64,000 nt of DNA from DASRJW01 sp964567755 (GTDB taxonomy: Bacteria; Krumholzibacteriota; Krumholzibacteriia; G020349025). Below, one piece after another: positions 25,124-31,990 of this stretch; within the stretch, counting starts at the first letter, position 1; each line of letters opens with the position of its first letter. The stretch covers positions 1-64,000 of the forward strand of contig CAZMNW010000027.1 in the NCBI GenBank assembly GCA_964567755.1, in the 5' to 3' direction. The position numbers and the translations under genes are program-made. Below the pieces are notes generated by a model. It saw only the letters and a list, made by a program, of their open reading frames with translations. It did not search any database and had not been told where the DNA came from.

Positions 25124-26713
25124 TCAGTTCTGCGAGCCCGCGAGTTTGGCTCGGATCGTCGCGGCGCGCCACAGGCTGCCCTGCAGCGCGTCGCCGTCGC
25201 TTCCGGCGCGCAGTTCCGTGTGCGCCTCCTGTCCCAAGCACAGGAGATCGATCACCAACGCCAGCGGCAAGTCGAGGATTCCGGTGGCTCGCCCCAAGCG
25301 CAACATGGAGGCATGCTGCAGGGTCTCCTGTGCGCTCAGTCGACGTGCATGGCGCAAGATCCCGAAGGAACGCCAAACTCGGTCCTCGAGCAAGCTCCGT
25401 GCCCTCGACAGCAGTGCCTCGCGCGCCTGCTTCTCCTTGACGATGAGATCGTGGGCAACAGTTTCGAGACGCTCCAGGATCTCTTCCTCGCCGAGACCGA
25501 GCGTCACGGTGTTGGAGATCTGGAACAGGTTTCCGAGCGCTGCCGAGCCTTCTCCGTGCGAGCCGCGCACGGTCACACCACGGCGATGCAGGGTGGAGAG
25601 CTCCGCGTCCATGCGGCTCTCCAACACCAGTCCGGGCAAATGCAGGAGCACGGCGGCACGCATTCCAGTGCCGGTGTAGCTCGGAGACGCGGTCAGATAA
25701 CCAAGCCCGTCGTCGAACGCCAAGTCCAGCCGTTCGCTGACGCCGGTCTCGAGGGCGGCCACGGCGGCATAGGCGCGTCGGATGTCCAGACCGCTCGCCA
25801 GCGACTGGAGGCGTAATGCGTCCTCCTCGTTGATCATGATCGCGACGCTTTCGTCGCCGGCGAACACCACGCCACGTTCGAGCGGGGCCTCGACCAGATC
25901 CTGGCTCAAGAGTTGCCTTTCCCCCAAGATCCGGCGTTCGAGCGCACTCAAAGCCGCGAGCTCGAACTGCAACATGCCGCTCGCGTGCGGGAGACTGGCC
26001 GTGCGCGTCAGGACTTCGTGCAGAGTCGCGGCGCGCGCCGTGTCACCGGCTTCTTCCGGGAACACTCGGTCGGCCAGATTGCGCGCCAAGCGGATGCGCG
26101 TCGACAGCACGACGTCGCTTTCCGGTCCGTCGCCGCGCAACCACACGCTCGGGCGTTGCACCAGGTCGGCGATGCTGCGGGCACTGGTGCTCGGCGTCGT
26201 GGCGGGCGCCGCAGCCGGTGCCGTCGCACCACTTTCGGCGGCGCGGAGTGCATCGCGTAGCGCTGCGGCGCGTTCGTACGCCTCGGTGCGCACGGCCAGA
26301 TCCAGTTCGCGGCGCAGCTGCGCCAGATGGACTCGATTCTCTTCGCCAGGGCCCGAGGCCCCGGGCTTGCGGCCGGTGTGGCGCGTGCCGTGTTGGATTC
26401 CTTGCAGCAGGCGCAGCAACGCCTCACCGAACGCGGCATAACAGCTCGGACACCCGAGCCGGCCGCGTTCCTGGAAGCGCGCGAAGTTGAGACTGCAGCG
26501 ACTGCAGCGCAACGCCGGGGGGACCGGTGACACGGTCGGGGTGGCAAGCGACGACAGCAGCGCGTCGACGTTGGGAGTTTCGTCGAGGAGACCGCGCGAT
26601 TCGGCACAGGCGCGACAGATGAACAGCTTCGCCGCCCGGTTGTCGGCAATCTCGGTGTAGTGCAGCGACGCCGGGTTCTTTTCGCACAACTCACAAGCTG
26701 GAAAGTCGCTCAC
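25124..26713 (-). CDS. mcsAB: McsA-McsB fusion: zinc-finger activator + protein-arginine kinase
   Basis: 529-residue fusion. The first 160 residues are McsA: cysteine pairs C7/C10, C33/C36, C70/C73, C88/C91 and a UVR helix pair (about 128-160). A Pro/Ala linker leads to McsB (about 180-529), a guanidino-phosphotransferase domain with VVLSTRIRLARN (201-212), INEED (294-298), TGTGMRAAV (347-355) and GEGSAALGNLFQISN (387-401). McsB phosphorylates arginines to mark proteins for ClpCP. Two oddities: the NEEDH histidine is Ala299, and the RDxxRA phosphoarginine-binding motif reads GSLWRA (512-517). The GTG at 26713 overlaps the lolD stop as GTGA; clpC follows. Confidence 0.9.
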   Translation of the reverse strand: MSDFPACELCEKNPASLHYTEIADNRAAKLFICRACAESRGLLDETPNVDALLSSLATPTVSPVPPALRCSRCSLNFARFQERGRLGCPSCYAAFGEALLRLLQGIQHGTRHTGRKPGASGPGEENRVHLAQLRRELDLAVRTEAYERAAALRDALRAAESGATAPAAAPATTPSTSARSIADLVQRPSVWLRGDGPESDVVLSTRIRLARNLADRVFPEEAGDTARAATLHEVLTRTASLPHASGMLQFELAALSALERRILGERQLLSQDLVEAPLERGVVFAGDESVAIMINEEDALRLQSLASGLDIRRAYAAVAALETGVSERLDLAFDDGLGYLTASPSYTGTGMRAAVLLHLPGLVLESRMDAELSTLHRRGVTVRGSHGEGSAALGNLFQISNTVTLGLGEEEILERLETVAHDLIVKEKQAREALLSRARSLLEDRVWRSFGILRHARRLSAQETLQHASMLRLGRATGILDLPLALVIDLLCLGQEAHTELRAGSDGDALQGSLWRAATIRAKLAGSQN

Positions 26714-27408
26714 AGCACCGTCTCCAGCGTTTGCAATGGCCGCAGACTCCCGGCAGCGAGCACCAACGTGCGTTGGGCGCGCCGCGCCAAGCTCGGGCTG
26801 TGCGTCGCCACCAAGAATGCTTGCTGGCGCTCGCGCGACAACCGCTCCAGGACCTGATGCAGCGCTTCACTCGCGTCGCGGTCGAGGTTGCCCGAGGGTT
26901 CGTCGGCCAAAACGACATCGGGTTCGTTCACGAGCGCGCGCGCCACCGCCACGCGTTGTTGTTCGCCGCCCGAAAGCTCCCCGGGCTTGTGGCTGGCGCG
27001 ACCGGCGACGCCCAAGCTGTCGAGCAGCTCCATGGCGCGTGCACGCGCCGCGGTCTCGCGCCGGCCGGCGATGAGCGCCGGCAGCATCACGTTCTCCACC
27101 GCGCTCCACTCCGGCAGCAGGTGGTGCATCTGAAAGACGAAGCCGACGCGGCGGCTGCGCAGCCGCGCGCGCGCTCGCTCGCCGAGAGCATAGATGTCCT
27201 CCCCGGCCAGCTCGGCGCGCCCGGCGTCGGGATGCATGAGACCGCCGAGGATGTGCAGCAAGGTGCTCTTGCCGCTGCCGGAGCTGCCTGCCACCGCCAC
27301 CAGCTCACCGCGCTGCACCTCGAGATCGACGCCGGTCAGCACGTCGACGCGCGCCGGTGCGCGGCCGAAGGATTTGCACAGAGCCGTCGCTCGCAGGATT
27401 GCCGCCAC
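26710..27408 (-). CDS. lolD: Lipoprotein-releasing ABC transporter ATP-binding protein LolD
   Basis: Energises release of outer-membrane lipoproteins from the inner membrane. The 232-residue ATPase has Walker A GSSGSGKST near 42-50, the Q-loop region FVFQMHHLLPEW (typical of LolD), signature LSGGEQQR, Walker B VVLADEPSGNLD and the switch histidine in VATHS. Members of the MacB/FtsE group are close, but the adjacent LolC/E permease decides the call. A 76-base gap separates it from lolC/E; a weak stem there has no U tract. Confidence 0.92.
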   Translation of the reverse strand: MAAILRATALCKSFGRAPARVDVLTGVDLEVQRGELVAVAGSSGSGKSTLLHILGGLMHPDAGRAELAGEDIYALGERARARLRSRRVGFVFQMHHLLPEWSAVENVMLPALIAGRRETAARARAMELLDSLGVAGRASHKPGELSGGEQQRVAVARALVNEPDVVLADEPSGNLDRDASEALHQVLERLSRERQQAFLVATHSPSLARRAQRTLVLAAGSLRPLQTLETVL

Positions 27409-27484
27409 CGCGGTTCGCCTCCATTCATCGATCCGAATTTAGGAGCGGTGGCGATCCCCTGGCAAGCGGGGCGCCTCCAAGATC

Positions 27485-28747
27485 TCACTCGTAGCGGATG
27501 GCCTCGATGGGGTCGAGTCGCGCCGCCTCCCAGCTCGGGTAGAGGGTGGCCAAGAAGCACAGGAACACCGCGGCCAGCGCCACGAGGAGGAAGTCATCGA
27601 CACGCATGGCGACCGGCAAGCTGTCGATGATGTAGACATCGCCCGGGAGCGCGATGCCGATCCGGTCCACCAACTGGCAGCCGAGCCAGCCGAGACCGCT
27701 GCCGAGTATGGCGCCGAACGACCCGATGATGGTGCCGTGGATGACGAAAATCCCCATGATGCCGGCGCGCGTCGCCCCCATGCTCTTCAAGATGCCGATC
27801 GCCTTGCGTTTTTCCATCACGATCATGGTCAGCATCCCCACCACGGTGACGACGGCGATGGAGATGATGAGAATGAACAACAGGAACATGAGCTTGCGCT
27901 CGGTCTCCATCCAGGTGAAGACGTTCTGAAACATGTGGATCCAGTTGTTGGTGTAGTAGCGAATTCCGAGCTCGGCATCGATGGCGGCAGCGATTTCGTC
28001 GGCGGCGCGGGAATCGCGCACGTGCAGGCCGATGCCGTACACACGACCCTCGAAGCCGAAGAAATCCTGCGCCTCGGCGAGATCGATGTACGCCAGCTGC
28101 GAGTCGAACTCGTAGAAGCCGGAGTTCAAGAAACCGACGACGCGAAAACTGCGCGGTGTGAACTCGAGCTGGCGGATGGTCCCATCCCCATCGTTGCCGG
28201 GGTCCTTGGCGGCAGCGAGGGTGACGACGTCCCCGAGCCCAACTTGCATCGTACTTCCGAGCTCGTACCCGAGCACGACGCCCGGGTAGTGCAGGCCATC
28301 GACGGCGTCGAAAACGGTACTGCCGAAACCCACGAACTCCGGTTTAATCGCCCCCACCACGCGCGTCGTTTCGGCTTCGCGCGCCGGGTCGACGCCGAGA
28401 ACGATGCAACCATGGAAACGCTGGACGACGCCGCTCCCCCCGCTCAGCACCGCTTCGCGGCGCACGAACGGCGACTGCGCCACGATGTCCGGCATGCGCG
28501 CCAGGCGCTCCATGACCGCGACGTGATCGGTGAACGCGTCGCGCGACAACACGATGACGTGATAGTTGTTGTTCACCACGCGCGAACGCACTTCGGTTTC
28601 GAAACCGTTCATCACCGACAAGGTGATCTGCGGCGCCGCCACCGCGAAAATGACGCCGGTGCTGGCGATGACGGTCAGCACCGACAGCAGGAAGTGACCG
28701 CGGCGTGGCCGCAGGTAGCGCAGGCCGACCCTCCAGGAGTAATGCAC
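27485..28747 (-). CDS. Lipoprotein-releasing ABC transporter permease LolC/LolE
   Basis: 420-residue inner-membrane protein of the Lol system. One membrane segment near the N-terminus (LLSVLTVIASTGVIFAVAAP), a large periplasmic domain (about residues 45-260), then three membrane segments (about 275-300, 325-350, 385-405) and the cytoplasmic ending RLDPIEAIRYE. Only one permease gene is present, so it may form a homodimer, as in LolF-type systems that use one LolC/E hybrid. The GTG at 28747 lies one base after the lysS stop; upstream in-frame ATGs lie inside lysS. Confidence 0.9.
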   Translation of the reverse strand: MHYSWRVGLRYLRPRRGHFLLSVLTVIASTGVIFAVAAPQITLSVMNGFETEVRSRVVNNNYHVIVLSRDAFTDHVAVMERLARMPDIVAQSPFVRREAVLSGGSGVVQRFHGCIVLGVDPAREAETTRVVGAIKPEFVGFGSTVFDAVDGLHYPGVVLGYELGSTMQVGLGDVVTLAAAKDPGNDGDGTIRQLEFTPRSFRVVGFLNSGFYEFDSQLAYIDLAEAQDFFGFEGRVYGIGLHVRDSRAADEIAAAIDAELGIRYYTNNWIHMFQNVFTWMETERKLMFLLFILIISIAVVTVVGMLTMIVMEKRKAIGILKSMGATRAGIMGIFVIHGTIIGSFGAILGSGLGWLGCQLVDRIGIALPGDVYIIDSLPVAMRVDDFLLVALAAVFLCFLATLYPSWEAARLDPIEAIRYE

Positions 28748-28748
28748 G

Positions 28749-30242
28749 CTAGCCTTCCTCGACGCCGCCGGCAGCGGACACACCGGGCTCGGGAGCCTCG
28801 GCGCGCATGGCCGGAAACAGGAGTACGTCGCGAATGGAGGCACTGTCGGTCAGCAGCATGGCCACACGATCCAGACCGACCCCGAGACCGCTCGCAGGGG
28901 GCATGCCGTACTCGAGCGCGCGCAAATAGTCTTCGTCCAGAGGATGTGACTCCAGCGCGCCGCCGGCGCGGAGTTGCAACTGCGCCTCGAATCGCTGGCG
29001 TTGCTCGAGCGGGTCGTTGAGCTCCGAAAAGGCGTTTGCGAGCTCCATTCCGGCCGCGAAGAGCTCGAAGCGTTCGACGACACCGGCCTCGCTGCGGTGA
29101 CGTTTCGCCAACGGCGAGATCTCCTGCGGATGATCGAGAACGAAGGTGGGTTGGACGAGATTGGGCTCCACCAAGGTCGAGAACAACGCCTCCAGCAACT
29201 CGCCGCGCCCGGCGCCAGGGCGCGTTGCGATGCCGTGCTGCGCCGCCACTCGCTGCAGCATCGGAGCGTCCGCCTGGCAGAGGTCGCTCCCTGCCGCACG
29301 CTCCAGGGCGTCGAAGAACGCGACCTGCGCGAACGGCGGGGTGAAATCGATGGCCCGATCGCCAAAGACGAGCTGCATGCCGCCGCCGACCTCGTCGGCC
29401 GCGCGCACCAGCATTTCCTCGGTCAACCGCAGCATGTCTTGGTAATCCCAGAAGGCGACGTAGAGCTCGAGCATGGTGAACTCGGGGTTGTGGGTGCGAT
29501 CCATGCCCTCGTTGCGAAAGTTGCGCGCAATTTCGAACACACCCTCGAACCCCCCCACCAGCAGGCGTTTGAGATACAACTCCGGGGCGATGCGCAGATA
29601 CAACTGCGTATCCAGGGCGTTGTGGTGCGTGGCGAAGGGGCGGGCGCTGGCGCCGCCGTACAACGGCTGCAAGACCGGGGTTTCGACCTCGATCCAGCCG
29701 CGCGCGCTCAGCAGATTTCGCACGCTCGACAACAGCCGCGAGCGCTTGGCGAACACCGCGCGTACCTCGGCGTTGACGATGAGATCGACGTAGCGCTGGC
29801 GATAGCGCACCTCCTTGTCCGCCAGCCCGTGCCACTTGTCCGGCAACGGTCGCAGCGACTTGCTCAAGAGCTGAAAATCACGCACGCGCACGGTGAGCTC
29901 GTCGGTGCGGGTGCGAAACACCTCGCCACGCACGCCGAGGATGTCCCCGACTTCGAGCAATCCCCAGACGTCGAAGCGGGTGGCGCCGAGGTCGTCGAGA
30001 CGTGCGTACACCTGCAAGCGTCCGCCGCCATCCTGCAGGTGCGCGAAGGCGGTCTTGCCGTGGGTGCGCTGGGTGAGGATGCGCCCGGCGATGGCGATCT
30101 CGCATCCGCCGAGCTGCGGTTCCTCGGCACGCACGGCGTCGCTTCGATGCGTGCGCGCGAAAGCGTACGGATACGGATCGTGTCCGGCACGCCTCCAGGC
30201 CTCGAGCTTGGCCAAGCGTTCTGGTTGCAGATGCTCCCCCAT
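28749..30242 (-). CDS. lysS: Lysyl-tRNA synthetase, class II
   Basis: 497-residue cytoplasmic enzyme that charges tRNA-Lys. The N-terminal OB-fold anticodon domain covers about residues 45-140; class II motif 1 (around RYRQRYVDLI and WIEVETPVL), motif 2 (FEIARNFRNEGMDRTHNPEFTML region) and motif 3 (GLGVGLDRVAMLL) follow. Length is normal. I prefer ATG at 30242, which has AAAGGG 6 bases upstream, over the GTG at 30260 that overlaps the prfB stop but has no ribosome site. It is sandwiched between prfB and lolC/E; prfB-lysS adjacency is common in bacteria. Confidence 0.95.
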   Translation of the reverse strand: MGEHLQPERLAKLEAWRRAGHDPYPYAFARTHRSDAVRAEEPQLGGCEIAIAGRILTQRTHGKTAFAHLQDGGGRLQVYARLDDLGATRFDVWGLLEVGDILGVRGEVFRTRTDELTVRVRDFQLLSKSLRPLPDKWHGLADKEVRYRQRYVDLIVNAEVRAVFAKRSRLLSSVRNLLSARGWIEVETPVLQPLYGGASARPFATHHNALDTQLYLRIAPELYLKRLLVGGFEGVFEIARNFRNEGMDRTHNPEFTMLELYVAFWDYQDMLRLTEEMLVRAADEVGGGMQLVFGDRAIDFTPPFAQVAFFDALERAAGSDLCQADAPMLQRVAAQHGIATRPGAGRGELLEALFSTLVEPNLVQPTFVLDHPQEISPLAKRHRSEAGVVERFELFAAGMELANAFSELNDPLEQRQRFEAQLQLRAGGALESHPLDEDYLRALEYGMPPASGLGVGLDRVAMLLTDSASIRDVLLFPAMRAEAPEPGVSAAGGVEEG

Positions 30243-30256
30243 CGCCGCCCTTTCAC

Positions 30257-31373
30257 TCACGAGGGACGCAAGTTCTTGCGCGCCTCGCTCGCCGTCTTGA
30301 GATAGCCCTCGACGAAAGCGTCCAGATCACCGTCCATCACCGCCTGCACGTTGCTGGTGTCGATCGACGTGCGGTGATCCTTGACCAGCGTATACGGTTG
30401 GAAGACGTAAGAGCGAATCTGACTGCCGAAGTCGATCTGTTTCTTGACGGGCTCGCGCTCGGCGCGCTTCTCGGCCTCGATGGCCTGGACGTGGGCGTAC
30501 AGGCGCGCGCGCAGGACCTTCATCGCCGTCTCGCGGTTGCGGTGTTGCGAGCGCTCGCTCTGGCAGCTGACGGCGATGCGCGTCGGCAGGTGCGTGATGC
30601 GCACCGCCGAGCTGGTCTTGTTCACGTGCTGTCCGCCGGCACCGCTGGCACGGAAGGTATCGATGCGCAGATCGCCGTCCTTGATCTCGACCTCCACGTC
30701 CTCTTCCACCTCGGGGTAGACGTACACCGAGGCGAAGGACGTGTGGCGGCGCTGGTTGGCATCGAAGGGCGAAATGCGCACGAGCCGGTGGACGCCGTTC
30801 TCGGCCTTGAGATGACCGTAGGCGTAGTCGCCGCGGACCTCCACGGTGGCATCCTTGATCCCGGCGCCCTCGCCTGCTTGCAAGTCGACGATCTCGCATT
30901 CCCAGCCGTGACGCTCGCAGAAACGCGTGTACATGCGCAGCAGCATCTCGGCCCAGTCCTGCGACTCGAGACCGCCGGCACCGGGGTGGATGGACAGGAA
31001 GGCATGCTTGGCGTCGTCCTCGCCACCCAGCATGAGGCGGAACTCGAGCCCGTCGAGTTCCTTGGCCGACTTCACGAGCTCCTGCTGCACGTCGTTGAGC
31101 GTCGCCTCGTCGCCCTCGCCGCGCGCCAAGGTCTCGAGCTCCTGGAGCTCGCCCAGACGCGTCAAGAGCCGCTGCACCGGCTCCAACCAGCCTCGATGCA
31201 GTTTGGCCTCGGCGAGCACACCCCGGGCGCCCACAGGATCGTCCCAGAAATCCACCTCCGCCATGCGCTGCTCGAGAGCCGCGAGCGCAGTGTTTCGATG
31301 CGGGAGATCAAAGAAACTCCTTGAGGTGGCCCAGCCGTTCACGTATCTCGCTGCTCGTGAGCGTTCTTTCCAT
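30257..31373 (-). CDS. prfB: Peptide chain release factor 2, with programmed +1 frameshift
   Basis: Terminates translation at UGA and UAA. The gene is in two frames: 21 codons from ATG at 31373 (MERTLTSSEIRERLGHLKEFL), a +1 slip at CTT-TGA, then 350 residues, 371 in total. The second part has the GGQ motif with RASGAGGQHVNKTSS for peptide release. GGAGG and AAGGG precede the ATG. The slip is self-regulation: scarce RF2 lets the ribosome shift and make more RF2. coaE ends 5 bases upstream. An annotation that starts inside the second frame would lose the true N-terminus. Confidence 0.95.
31307..31322 (-). promoter_or_regulatory. prfB programmed frameshift signal
   Basis: Minus strand AAGGAG TTT CTT TGA T: an internal Shine-Dalgarno element 3 bases before the slippery CTT, followed by TGA. 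Spacing and shift codon match the canonical RF2 site (AGGGGG TAT CTT TGA C). Skipping the T at 31310 reads GAT and continues into the RF2 body. Confidence 0.95.
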
Positions 31374-31378
31374 GCCCT

Positions 31379-31990
31379 TCAACCTCCACGTTGCCGGTGG
31401 TGTCGTTCCAGACGCCGCCGGAGATCCTCCACCCTCCGAGGCAGCTCCAAAAGCGAGCCGCGCGTATCGAGGCGAAAGTCGCTTCTGCGCGTCCACACCC
31501 CGATCCGGGGTTGGCTGCCGAGCCGGGCCTCGCAGGCGGCGGCACTCAGGCCATCGCGTTGCATCAGACGCCGCCGGCGCAGCGCGCGCGGCGCCGTGAC
31601 CGCGATCACCGCATCCACCGCGAGGCCCAGATCCACGTCGAGGAACAAGGCCGCGTCGATGAACACGGCCTTTACCCTGCGTGCCGCGAGCGAGCGCACC
31701 CGACGCCGCAACAAGCGGCCGATCTCGGGGTGGACAATGGCGTTCAGCGCTGCCAAGCGCTCCGGGTTGGCGAACACGCGCCTGCCGAGCTTGCGTCGAT
31801 CGACGCTGCCATCGGCAGCCAAAATACCAGCCCCGAAGCGCGCCGACAATTGCCGGCGTACGCCGGCCTGGCGCAGCACCTGGTGGCCCAGGCGGTCGAC
31901 GTCGATCACGCACCCGCCGCGCCGCGCCAGCATGCCGCACACCGTGGATTTTCCCGCGCCGATGCCACCCACGACCGCATAACGTCGCAT
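31379..31990 (-). CDS. coaE: Dephospho-CoA kinase
   Basis: Last step of CoA synthesis, phosphorylates the 3'-OH of dephospho-CoA. The 203-residue P-loop kinase has GGIGAGKST at about residues 8-16, DVDRLGH (the CoaE D-x-D-x2-x-H region) near 31-37, the central NAIVHPEI segment and the lid with RRRRLMQRDGLS. The Arg-rich C-terminus is a little unusual but the fold is complete. The ATG at 31990 shares its A with the polA stop (TGATG). polA-coaE order is widespread. Confidence 0.93.
   Translation of the reverse strand: MRRYAVVGGIGAGKSTVCGMLARRGGCVIDVDRLGHQVLRQAGVRRQLSARFGAGILAADGSVDRRKLGRRVFANPERLAALNAIVHPEIGRLLRRRVRSLAARRVKAVFIDAALFLDVDLGLAVDAVIAVTAPRALRRRRLMQRDGLSAAACEARLGSQPRIGVWTRRSDFRLDTRGSLLELPRRVEDLRRRLERHHRQRGG

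Noticed and set aside
22595..25816. Very long open frame on the plus strand opposite clpC (over 1000 codons)
   Set aside because: It is a GC-rich antisense shadow: composition is Asp/Arg/Leu-skewed with no motif, while the minus strand encodes a complete ClpC and part of McsA-McsB.
27409..27484. Possible terminator between lolC/E and lolD
   Set aside because: The CCCC/GGGG stem is short, imperfect and not followed by a T run; the two genes must act together.
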